DNA of 34,290 bases from Actinacidiphila acidipaludis (lineage in GTDB: Bacteria > Actinomycetota > Actinomycetes > Streptomycetales > Streptomycetaceae): assembly GCF_019890725.1 (NCBI RefSeq), contig NZ_JAINZZ010000073.1, positions 1 to 34,290 on the forward strand, given 5' to 3'. Under the pieces are notes generated by a model. It was given only the letters and a program-made list of their open reading frames with translations, was not told the DNA's origin and did no database searches. This document shows positions 7,932 to 15,264 of the stretch, in pieces. The translations under genes and the position numbers were made by a program. Each line of letters begins with the position of its first letter. Positions within the stretch are counted from its first letter, which is position 1.

Positions 7932-9320
7932 ATGCCGAGCGGTGGTAGGCAGGACGGCGCGCACGACGACGCCGCCGGGATCGGCGGACGCGTCCAGTCG
8001 TTGCGTGGTCAACTGGGCTTCACGCAACGCCAGTTGGCCGAGCCGAAGTACACCGCCGCCTATGTCTCCACCGTCGAGGCCGGCAAGGTCCGTGCCTCCG
8101 AGACCGCGCTGCGCTACTTCGCCGGCAAACTCGGCACGACTTACGAGCAGTTGGCGACCGGCGTCCCCGCCGGGCTCCGCGCCGAACTGCGCGAGGGCCT
8201 GGCGCGCGCGGGCGACCTGGTCGACGGCGGCGCCGGACGGGACGCCGAGGACCTGCTCGGCGCGCTCATTCGCCAGGCCGAGGACCACCGGATCCCCGAT
8301 CTGGAAGCGGACCTGCGGGTGGCGTTCGGGCACTGCCTGGTGAGACGGGGCGCCTTGGCCGAGGGCCGGACCGAGTTCGAGCGGGCGGAGGCCCTGCTGG
8401 CGGACGAACCGCTGCCCTCACGCGTCCGCGCGGTCCGCGGACGCGCCACCGCCCACCAGCTGGAAGGCGACGTGCGGTACGCCTGCTACCTGCTGGAGAA
8501 CTGCATCAACGAGCTCAACGCCGACGGACTGCCCGACCCTGACGCCCTGTTGCTGATGTACGCCACCGTCATCACCCCCTACATGGATCTCGGCGCGCAC
8601 GAGCGCGCCGCCAAGGCCGCCGGTCTCGCGCTGGACCTCGCCCCTCAGGTCGGCGACCCCGTGGCGATCGCCGGTCTGCACCGGGCGGTGGCCCGCACCC
8701 TGGCGGCGCGCGGGCGCTACGACGACGCCGAGGGCTATCTCGTCAAAGCCCAGGAACTCTACGAACGACGCCAGATCCGCAGCGAGTTGGCCCTGTGTCA
8801 CTGGATGCGCGGCTATCTGCACACCCAGCACGACCGGCTGGCGGACGCGGAGGGCGAACTGCGCACCGCACGCGAGATGCTGCGCGAGACCGGCGGAACC
8901 TTCTACGCCGCCCAGGTCGACGTCGAGCTCGCCGACGTCCGGCGCCGGCGGGGCCAGGACGCCGACGCGGAACGCCTCCTGCACGGCCTCCTGAAGGAAC
9001 TCGGCCCCGGCCGGGGCGCGGTGCACGCGGCCGCGGCCCACCGCCTGCTCGGCCTGATCCACCAGGAACGCGGCGACACCGAACAGGCCGAACGGCACTA
9101 CCGGAATGCCATCCCCCTGCAGGAGGAGGCCGCGGTCGCCGGTGACCTGGCGGACACTTCCCGCCTGCTGGGCGACCTGCTGCACCGTCAGGGCCGCACC
9201 GAGGAGGCCATCGCCGCTTACCGCCACGGCCTGACCCATCTCGCCCGCCCGGGCACCGTCACCCTCGGGCCCGTCCCCGCGGCCCCTCCGCTGCGGAGCC
9301 TGGACGCCGACGGGAGGTGA
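7932..9320 (+). CDS. XRE-type helix-turn-helix regulator with TPR sensor domain
   Basis: 462 residues. An N-terminal HTH of the XRE type spans about residues 17-76 (IGGRVQSLRGQLGFTQRQLA ... YVSTVEAGKVRAS). A long helical region follows with repeated TPR-like pairs such as AAKAAGLALDLAPQ, YDDAEGYLVKAQELYERR, ADAEGELRTAREML and EQAERHYRNAIPLQ. This arrangement resembles actinobacterial HTH-TPR regulators, in which the TPR part binds a peptide or small signal. ATG 7932 is chosen because GGAAGG lies 5 nt upstream; a longer frame begins at 7881 without a good ribosome site. The gene is divergent from the secreted neprosin-domain protein and shares its repeat-rich promoter, so regulation of that gene and of itself is a reasonable inference. 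It is convergent with the DUF6215 gene, 32 nt apart. Confidence 0.87.
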   Translation: MPSGGRQDGAHDDAAGIGGRVQSLRGQLGFTQRQLAEPKYTAAYVSTVEAGKVRASETALRYFAGKLGTTYEQLATGVPAGLRAELREGLARAGDLVDGGAGRDAEDLLGALIRQAEDHRIPDLEADLRVAFGHCLVRRGALAEGRTEFERAEALLADEPLPSRVRAVRGRATAHQLEGDVRYACYLLENCINELNADGLPDPDALLLMYATVITPYMDLGAHERAAKAAGLALDLAPQVGDPVAIAGLHRAVARTLAARGRYDDAEGYLVKAQELYERRQIRSELALCHWMRGYLHTQHDRLADAEGELRTAREMLRETGGTFYAAQVDVELADVRRRRGQDADAERLLHGLLKELGPGRGAVHAAAAHRLLGLIHQERGDTEQAERHYRNAIPLQEEAAVAGDLADTSRLLGDLLHRQGRTEEAIAAYRHGLTHLARPGTVTLGPVPAAPPLRSLDADGR

Positions 9321-9352
9321 CGCGCGGCGGCCGCCCGCCGGGCTCCTCGCCG

Positions 9353-10060
9353 TCAGCGTGCGGTCCACCCGGGAAGGGTGGGCAGCACTTCCTCCGCGAG
9401 GTGGACCAGGACCGCGTCGTCCGGCGCCCCGCCGTCCGTGCGCCACAGCGTCATCTCGTACGAGCCGCCGCTGTCCTCGAGGTTCAGGGAAAGGAGCAGT
9501 GAGCGGGCCGGCACACCCGGACCGCTGTGGCTGTCGCCGCCGTCGAGCCGGAAGCTGACCCGGATGGTCCGGTCGGAGTACAGGACCGCCGTGCGGCCCA
9601 GAACCGTCCGTGGGCGGGCGTCGCCGCCCAGCACCTTCGCGTACTCGCCCACCGGCAACTGGTCATAGCTGGCCTGGAGGTTCACGGTGTAGGTCCCGAG
9701 CTCGACCCTGGCCGAGGGGTTGGGGATCTGCTTGCCGCCGGCCAGCGTGAGGCTACTGGTGCTGCTGCTCGCGCTCTTGGCGGTCTCTCCCGGTGTACCG
9801 AGCAGATCGGCCAGGTCGGGCCGGTTCAGAGCCGCGCACAGTTGCGCGCCGGAGATCGTTCCCGACCTCTTCCGCGGTGTTCCGGACGCCTTCGCCGGCT
9901 GCCCGTCCGAGCAGGTCGCGGCCGGCGGGGTGCTGTCCGCCGACGAGGACCTGGTGAACGTCCACAGGCCGGCTCCGAGCCCCCCGACCAGCACGACGGC
10001 CGTGACCACCTGCCCCCACGCACTCACGCCCTTCGCGGGCGCGCCACTCTCGTTCGCCAT
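9353..10060 (-). CDS. DUF6215-family membrane-anchored extracytoplasmic protein
   Basis: 235 residues. After a short cytoplasmic start (MANESGAPAKG) one hydrophobic helix at about 15-35 (VVTAVVLVGGLGAGLWTF) anchors the protein; the remainder faces outward. Recognisable family features include SGAQLCAALNRPDLADLLGT, the block around YTVNLQASYDQLPVGEY, VLGRTAVLYSDRTI and the C-terminal EEVLPTLPGW. Two cysteines (ATCSDGQP and AQLCAAL) could form a disulfide. The function of DUF6215 is not known to me. ATG 10060 is preferred to a longer frame because AGGTGGGGG directly precedes it and homologues begin at this point. It lies 132 nt downstream of the SCO7613-like gene on the same strand, with a hairpin between them. 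Confidence 0.85.
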   Translation of the reverse strand: MANESGAPAKGVSAWGQVVTAVVLVGGLGAGLWTFTRSSSADSTPPAATCSDGQPAKASGTPRKRSGTISGAQLCAALNRPDLADLLGTPGETAKSASSSTSSLTLAGGKQIPNPSARVELGTYTVNLQASYDQLPVGEYAKVLGGDARPRTVLGRTAVLYSDRTIRVSFRLDGGDSHSGPGVPARSLLLSLNLEDSGGSYEMTLWRTDGGAPDDAVLVHLAEEVLPTLPGWTAR

Positions 10061-10088
10061 GCCCCCACCTGCGACGGCCCCATGCCAT

Positions 10089-10124
10089 GTGCGGGGGACA
10101 GTATCCGCTGCCCCCGCCCCGCAC
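10089..10124 (-). terminator. Hairpin between the SCO7613-like gene and the DUF6215 gene
   Basis: GTGCGGGG (10089-10096) pairs with CCCCGCAC (10117-10124). An alternative, more compact fold pairs CAG/CTG plus GGGG/CCCC around a TATCCG loop. It is placed 69 nt or more after the stop of the upstream gene and about 30 nt before the DUF6215 start. A terminator is the simplest reading; a 5'-leader regulatory hairpin is possible. Confidence 0.5.
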
Positions 10125-10192
10125 AAGCCGGTTCGCCCGCGCCCGCCGACGCTTGGCCCGCGTAGCCTGGTGAGGTGACCTCGCACAGGCTC

Positions 10193-12958
10193 TCAGGTGA
10201 GGCGGCGGAGGTGGGCGCGCAGGCGGCGGCTGTCGGCGAGGCGTCGTTCGTAGGTGGCGCCGAGGAAGAGCAGGAGCAGACCCGCCCCGGCGACCGGGAC
10301 CCAGCGGGGCAGCAGGCCGAGGGACTGCGCGATGGCCGGGGCCAGTTCGTGCAGCGCGTCCACGGCCAGGACCGCCGCGCCCAGGAGCAGGGGCGCGCGC
10401 AGGCGGTACCGCGCACCCGCGAGGGTGACTGCGAGCGCGGCCAGCCCCAGCAGCAGGGGCCGCACCCAGTGGACGTCGGCCCAGGCGGCGCCCAGCGCGG
10501 GCACCAGGGTGAGGCCCAGCCCGGGTCCGTACGCCCGCCACGAGCCGGTCGCGGGGAACCGGCGGCGGTGCAGGTGGCCCAGCACCAGGGCGGCCACGCC
10601 GACGGGGACCGTGTAGGGCTCGGGCGCGCTCACACCGGCCGCGGCCAGCCGGATCCAGGTCGACAGGGTCAGCAGGGCCGTGGCGGTCAGGGCGGCGGCC
10701 CGGCGGCGGTCGGCACGCAGCGCGACCCCCAGTGCCGCGGCCCCCGCGACGGCCAGTGCGGTACCGGCGGCGTTCGCGTGGCCCAGGGTCATCAGTACCG
10801 CGGCACCCCCGACGCCGTACCCCGTGACCTCGACGGCCGTGCCCCGCAGCAGGGCCGCCGCGGGCGCCGATGCGACCGCCACGCCCAGGACGGCGAACGC
10901 CGCCAGATGGGTGGGCAGTCCGGCGGCCGCGGCGGCCCGCGCCGCCTCGACGCCGAGCGCGATGACGGTGAACGCCGCCGCGCCCTGGGCGATGCCGTCC
11001 CGGTCCGACCCGCGCAGCGCCGCGGCCAGGCCCGCGGCAAGGAGGGCGGTGGCGCCCCAGACGACCAGTGCGGCCGCGTCCTGCGGGAGCGACCAGACCA
11101 GTGCCAGGGCCGCCGGAGCGGCCACCGCGCACAGCCGCGGCGTGGTATCGGCACCACCCCGGCGCACCAGGTTCGCTGCCGCCGAAGCCGCGGGCACCCA
11201 GGCGGCGGCCAGGGCCGCCCCGAACGGCAGACCGGCTGCCACGGGGCTCAGGGCGACGGCCGGCACGGCGGCGACGATGGCCGCGCACCACACCAACACC
11301 CCCAGGACCGAGGTTGATCGGCCCTGCGGCACGGGGGTCACGGCGGGCCCGGCGCCACGCCCCGGCACAGCGTCGCCCGCCGCCCGCGAGCCTGCTTCCG
11401 CCTCGTCCGGTTCCCCGGTCCCGCCCGGCACGACGCCCTCGGCGGCGCGGAGCTCCCCGGCCCCCTCGCCGGCGACCCGCGACGTCCCCGCGCCCGGGCC
11501 CGCGGCCGCCCCCGTGACCCCGGCGGCCGGCGCGGCCCGCACTCCCGCGCCCCAGGCGCCACGGCCGGTGAGAAGGTGCGCCACCGTGCCCAGAGTGACC
11601 GCCACCAGCGCCGCGACGACCGGGACCTCGGCTGCGACCTGCCAGTGGCCGGCGGCGGTCGCTGCGGGCCGGCGCAACGGCTGACCGAGGGCCCGCAGCA
11701 GTCCCGGCAGCACCTTCATCGCGATCGGCCACAGCAGCGCGCCCGATGCCGCGAAACCCGTCCAGAGCGGGTGCCGCCCGGCGCCGCGCCCGCCGGCCGT
11801 CCGCCCCAGGGCGATGACGGCGACGATCGCGAGGGCAGTCGTGGGCACGGCGTAGACGATCACCCCGCAGGACGCCGGCAGCGCGGCCCGAGGCACGCTT
11901 CCCGCCACCGCGATGAGTGCCACCCCGGACAGAGCGCCGGCCACCACCCGTGCCACGTACGGCAGTTCGCGGCGAAGGGCGGCGGTCGCCCCGAGCAGCA
12001 CCAGAAGCACCAGCGGAACGCAGGCCCGCAGCACGGGACCGAACGCGGATCCCGGTCCCGCCGCCCGCAGCGCTGAGCCCGCCACCAGGCAGCCGGCGGC
12101 GGCCCACACCCCGGCGGCCGCCGTCGTGGCCGGCGCGAGGAACGTGCCGCGGCGGGCGGCCGAGCGCAGCGCGACGGCCGACCCCAGATCGAGAGCCGCG
12201 CCCGCCGCCAGGACGATCGCCCACCCCACACGCCCGCCGTCGACCGTGGCCGCCGCGAACGGAATCGTCACCTGGACGAGCAGCAGGGCGCCCCACGGCA
12301 TGACGACGGACCGCGTCCAGCGCCCATGAGCCCAGGCACCCGCGCTCACCAGCGCGGTGACCGCCGTTCCGTACGCGTCCGCGGGCACGCCGTCAAGCCC
12401 GGCCAGGCCCGCGGCCCGAGCGGCGTAGCAGTCGAGCAGCACCAGGCCCAGCCCGACGGCGGCCGCCGTCTCGGCCGTCGCGGCGAGGCGCGTCCGCAGG
12501 CTCAGGTGGGCGGTGAAGGCAAGGGCGGTGACGACGACGAGCACGACGGCCCGGCCGGCGATGCCGAGGTGGCCCCAGTTCACGAGCGTGAAGACGATCC
12601 CGGCGATCGACGTCAGCACCGCGCCCAGGACCAGCAGCACGGTCTGCACGGACAGCTTCCGCGCGTCCGGACCCGGCACCCCCGCGGGCACGCCCTTCTG
12701 CGGCCAGGCGGCAGCGTGGGCCGCAGGGAGCCCCGCGGGCGCGGTGAACGGACGGGAGCGCAGAGCCGCGATGAGAATGCCACGTCGCTGCAACAGCCAG
12801 GCCCGCCGCGTCGCGAGGTCGGCCAGCGTGCGGTCCAGGTTCCAGAGTTCGACCGCTTCCGGTCCGGTGAGCGGCAGCCGGCAGCGCGGGCAGCGGGGGC
12901 CCGGGGCGGCACCCAGGGGCGAGCCGCAGTCGGGGCAGCGGTTCTGACGTGCGTCCAT
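10193..12958 (-). CDS. Large polytopic membrane protein with N-terminal zinc ribbon (SCO7613-like)
   Basis: 921 residues. The N-terminus is a four-cysteine zinc ribbon, CPDCGSPL ... CPRCRLPL (about residues 9-31). A helical linker follows (LATRRAWLLQRRGILIAALR) and then more than 700 residues that are overwhelmingly hydrophobic Ala/Leu/Val-rich segments, probably over 20 membrane helices. A hydrophilic Pro/Gly/Glu-rich loop near residues 465-545 interrupts them. The architecture matches the actinobacterial group annotated as SCO7613 C-terminal domain-containing membrane proteins, whose function is unknown to me. ATG 12958 is the natural start just before the ribbon, though no strong ribosome site is visible. 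It follows the SRAP gene on the same strand after 188 nt. Confidence 0.87.
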   Translation of the reverse strand: MDARQNRCPDCGSPLGAAPGPRCPRCRLPLTGPEAVELWNLDRTLADLATRRAWLLQRRGILIAALRSRPFTAPAGLPAAHAAAWPQKGVPAGVPGPDARKLSVQTVLLVLGAVLTSIAGIVFTLVNWGHLGIAGRAVVLVVVTALAFTAHLSLRTRLAATAETAAAVGLGLVLLDCYAARAAGLAGLDGVPADAYGTAVTALVSAGAWAHGRWTRSVVMPWGALLLVQVTIPFAAATVDGGRVGWAIVLAAGAALDLGSAVALRSAARRGTFLAPATTAAAGVWAAAGCLVAGSALRAAGPGSAFGPVLRACVPLVLLVLLGATAALRRELPYVARVVAGALSGVALIAVAGSVPRAALPASCGVIVYAVPTTALAIVAVIALGRTAGGRGAGRHPLWTGFAASGALLWPIAMKVLPGLLRALGQPLRRPAATAAGHWQVAAEVPVVAALVAVTLGTVAHLLTGRGAWGAGVRAAPAAGVTGAAAGPGAGTSRVAGEGAGELRAAEGVVPGGTGEPDEAEAGSRAAGDAVPGRGAGPAVTPVPQGRSTSVLGVLVWCAAIVAAVPAVALSPVAAGLPFGAALAAAWVPAASAAANLVRRGGADTTPRLCAVAAPAALALVWSLPQDAAALVVWGATALLAAGLAAALRGSDRDGIAQGAAAFTVIALGVEAARAAAAAGLPTHLAAFAVLGVAVASAPAAALLRGTAVEVTGYGVGGAAVLMTLGHANAAGTALAVAGAAALGVALRADRRRAAALTATALLTLSTWIRLAAAGVSAPEPYTVPVGVAALVLGHLHRRRFPATGSWRAYGPGLGLTLVPALGAAWADVHWVRPLLLGLAALAVTLAGARYRLRAPLLLGAAVLAVDALHELAPAIAQSLGLLPRWVPVAGAGLLLLFLGATYERRLADSRRLRAHLRRLT

Positions 12959-13146
12959 GTGCGTGAGTCTCGGACCAGGAGCGGGCCTCCCACATGAGTA
13001 CGGCTACTCAACTGCCCTGGGCGAACGCTCCCGTACCAGCTTCGTGCATCCGCCGGACCGCGAACGGTCAAGCGACCAGGACCTTTTGGGCGGCGCGCGC
13101 AACTGCGGCCGGTGCGGCCACCGACCACGGCAGAAGGCCCGGGCGA

Positions 13147-13896
13147 CTACGTCCCCTCCTGCTCCGGGTCGACCTCCTCGATCAGCTGCGGGCCGTCGTT
13201 GCGGACGCTGTTCACCGCGGGCGACACCGGGCGCGCGACAAGGCGGCCGTCCGCCGGCGTGACCAGCAGGTCGCGCAGTTCCTCCGCGTTCGCGTGCGCG
13301 GGGTCGAGCCACGCCTCGTAGTCGTCGGCGGGGATCGCCAGCGGCATACGGGGGTGGATACGGCCGGCGGCGTCCCGGGCCTCGGTGGTGATGATCGTGC
13401 AGGTGGTCAGCCATGCCGCCGGGTCGTCGTCCTCGGCCCGGGGATCGCGCCAGAACTCGTACAGTCCGGCCAGGGCCATCACCGAGCCGTCCTCGGGGGT
13501 GATGAAGTACGGCTGTTTACGCGGCTTGGGACGGCCCGGGACCTCGACGCTCTCCCACTCGTAGAAGCCGTCCGCGGGCAGCAGGCAACGCCGTTTGGCG
13601 AACGGCTTGCGGTAGGCGGGCTTGTCGGCGACGGTCTCCATCCGCGCGTTGATCATCCTCGCGCCCGTGTCCGGGCTCTTCGCCCAGGAGGGCACCAGGC
13701 CCCACCGCAGGGCACGCAACTGGCGGCGGATCTCGCCGGTGGTGCGGTCGGCGCGTTCGAGCACCGCCCAGACGTCGTCGGTCGGTGCGACGTTCCAGCT
13801 CGGTTCGACCGCCGCCTCCTCCAGCGGAGGGTCGGGCACGTCGAACAGGCGCCTGAGTTCCGCCGGGCTCCGGGATGAGACATATCGGCCGCACAT
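13147..13896 (-). CDS. SRAP-family protein (YedK/HMCES-like), abasic-site DNA crosslinker
   Basis: 249 residues. It begins Met-Cys-Gly-Arg-Tyr, so removal of Met exposes Cys2, the residue that in YedK/HMCES forms a covalent thiazolidine bond with abasic sites in single-stranded DNA. Other conserved residues are visible: Asn ~83 and Arg 85 in MINARMET, Glu ~113 in DGFYEWE, and His ~181 in GRIHPRMP. RWGLVPSWAK is also characteristic. The role is shielding and resolving abasic lesions during replication. ATG 13896 is required for Cys2; a longer GTG start at 13905 would bury the cysteine and is rejected. AAGG lies about 10 nt upstream. It is divergent from the amidohydrolase gene. Confidence 0.94.
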   Translation of the reverse strand: MCGRYVSSRSPAELRRLFDVPDPPLEEAAVEPSWNVAPTDDVWAVLERADRTTGEIRRQLRALRWGLVPSWAKSPDTGARMINARMETVADKPAYRKPFAKRRCLLPADGFYEWESVEVPGRPKPRKQPYFITPEDGSVMALAGLYEFWRDPRAEDDDPAAWLTTCTIITTEARDAAGRIHPRMPLAIPADDYEAWLDPAHANAEELRDLLVTPADGRLVARPVSPAVNSVRNDGPQLIEEVDPEQEGT

Positions 13897-14113
13897 GCCT
13901 TCCACCTTGCCACTCGCCGTCCCCGGACGGCGGTATCCGGGGCACCGTCCCGTCCGGCGTCGGCCGCACGCGAGCCCCGGACGGGACGATGGCCGCGGGG
14001 GGAGGCGCTGTCAGCCGGACGGGACTCCTCCGGCCGTCCGGGTGACGGATGCCTCACCCGCTCCTTGCCGAAAGGGGTGGTCCACCCGCTCACCAGGGCC
14101 GATCGTGGACGGC
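13897..14113. promoter_or_regulatory. Divergent promoter region with CGGGTGA-N8-TCACCCG dyad
   Basis: The 217-nt region between the SRAP gene and the amidohydrolase holds a 7-bp dyad (14039-14045 and 14054-14060) about 54-75 nt upstream of the amidohydrolase start. I see no clear -10/-35 hexamers and no additional gene. Confidence 0.35.
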
Positions 14114-15004
14114 ATGAGTGATCACCACGCGGCCGAGGCCGGCGAGGTCCGCCGGTTCTGGGGCCGGCTCGGACTCCCCGGGCTGGTCGACGTCCATACG
14201 CACTTCATGCCCGAACGCGTCCTGAACAAGGTCTGGGACTACTTCGAGGCGCAGGGACCGCTCACCGGCGGACTGGCGTGGCCGATCGCGTACCGGAAAG
14301 AGGAGACCGAACGCGCCGCCCTGCTACGGGAGTTCGGCGTGCGGGCCTTCACCTCGATGCTCTACCCGCACAAGCCGGGCATGGCCCGCTGGCTCAACGG
14401 GTGGGCGGCCGACTTCGCCTGCCGCACACCCGACTGCCTGCACACCGCCACGCTCTACCCGGAACAGGACGTCGAGGCCTACGTCGGCGAGGCGGTGGAG
14501 GCGGGCGCGCGGGTGTTCAAGGCGCACGTCCAGGTCGGTGCGTACGACCCGGCCGACGAACTCCTGGACGGCGCCTGGGGGTTGCTAGCCGAGGCGGGGA
14601 TTCCCGTGGTGATCCACTGCGGGTCCGGGCCCGCGCCCGGCAAGTACACCGGACCGGAACCGGTCGCCCGGGTGCTGGCCCGGCACCCGCGACTGCGGCT
14701 GGTGGTCGCGCACCTGGGGATGCCGGAGTACCAGGACTTCCTCGGCCTCGCCGAGCGCCACCCGGAGGTGCGGCTCGACACGACCATGGCCTTCACGGAC
14801 TTCACGGAGGGGTTCATGCCGTTCCCGCGCGGCGCTCTCCCCCGGCTGGCAGCCCTCGGCGACCGCGTCCTGCTCGGCTCGGACTTCCCCAACATCCCCT
14901 ACCCGTACGTCCATCAGCTCCAGGCCCTGGGCCGGCTGGGTCTCGGGGACGACTGGCTGCGGGCGGTCTGCCACGACAACGCGGCGGCGCTGTTCGGGCT
15001 GTGA
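14114..15004 (+). CDS. Amidohydrolase-2 family metal-dependent hydrolase/decarboxylase (ACMSD-like fold)
   Basis: 296 residues. Metal-ligand motifs of the amidohydrolase superfamily are in order: VDVHTHF (His 28 and 30), a Lys in RVFKAHVQ (~136), VVIHCGSG (His ~168), VVAHLGMPEY (His ~200) and LLGSDFPNIPYPY (Asp ~257). The Gly-Met-Pro-Glu-Tyr and Ser-Asp-Phe-Pro forms are those of the amidohydrolase-2 branch, which includes ACMSD-type decarboxylases and lactone hydrolases. The substrate is not predictable. The protein should be cytosolic. ATG 14114 is chosen as the start, with only a weak ribosome site; GTG 14105 in the same frame is an alternative. Much of the longer open frame starting at 13622 lies antisense to the SRAP gene and is not coding. 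A dyad after the stop probably terminates it. Confidence 0.87.
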   Translation: MSDHHAAEAGEVRRFWGRLGLPGLVDVHTHFMPERVLNKVWDYFEAQGPLTGGLAWPIAYRKEETERAALLREFGVRAFTSMLYPHKPGMARWLNGWAADFACRTPDCLHTATLYPEQDVEAYVGEAVEAGARVFKAHVQVGAYDPADELLDGAWGLLAEAGIPVVIHCGSGPAPGKYTGPEPVARVLARHPRLRLVVAHLGMPEYQDFLGLAERHPEVRLDTTMAFTDFTEGFMPFPRGALPRLAALGDRVLLGSDFPNIPYPYVHQLQALGRLGLGDDWLRAVCHDNAAALFGL

Positions 15005-15020
15005 GAAGGCGAGACGGCGG

Positions 15021-15053
15021 CCGGATCCGTCCGACTGGCACGCCCGGATCCGG
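15021..15053 (+). terminator. Inverted repeat downstream of the amidohydrolase
   Basis: CCGGATCCG (15021-15029) pairs with CGGATCCGG (15045-15053), 16 nt beyond the amidohydrolase stop. The stem is 9 bp, with a wobble and one further pair outside. No T tract is present. Confidence 0.55.
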
Positions 15054-15178
15054 TCCGCCCGGCCGGCCCGCCGCAAGCTCTTGCACACAGCACCGACCCG
15101 CATAACCCCCATAACCGGCCAAGGAGTTCGCTGCGCCTTCGAGTCCCGACGCCGCGGCGGCGATTCTCGTTCACTTCA

Positions 15179-15207
15179 TTGACGTGCCGACGGCAACGCC
15201 GTAATCA
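15179..15207 (+). promoter_or_regulatory. Candidate sigma-70-type promoter of the GH16 gene
   Basis: TTGACG (15179-15184), a 17-nt spacer and TAATCA (15202-15207) give good spacing for a vegetative promoter. Transcription would start near 15214, just before the palindrome at 15219-15230. Confidence 0.6.
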
Positions 15208-15218
15208 TCACAGCACCA

Positions 15219-15230
15219 GAGAGCGCTCTC
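15219..15230. promoter_or_regulatory. LacI-family-type operator GAGAGCGCTCTC (CebR-like)
   Basis: A perfect 12-bp palindrome 34 nt upstream of the GH16 start, placed immediately downstream of the predicted transcription start. The sequence resembles the GGGAGCGCTCCC-type operators of LacI-family sugar regulators such as Streptomyces CebR. Repression by roadblock and induction by a glucan oligosaccharide are the expected logic. No LacI-family gene lies in the window, so the regulator would act from elsewhere. Confidence 0.65.
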
Positions 15231-15264
15231 ACACTCCCCCCTCCGGCGACCCTCAGGAGACGCT

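Noticed and set aside
9753..12296. 847-codon open frame on the minus strand
   Set aside because: It is an out-of-frame shadow of the SCO7613-like and DUF6215 genes, extremely rich in Arg and Gly and without any family motif.
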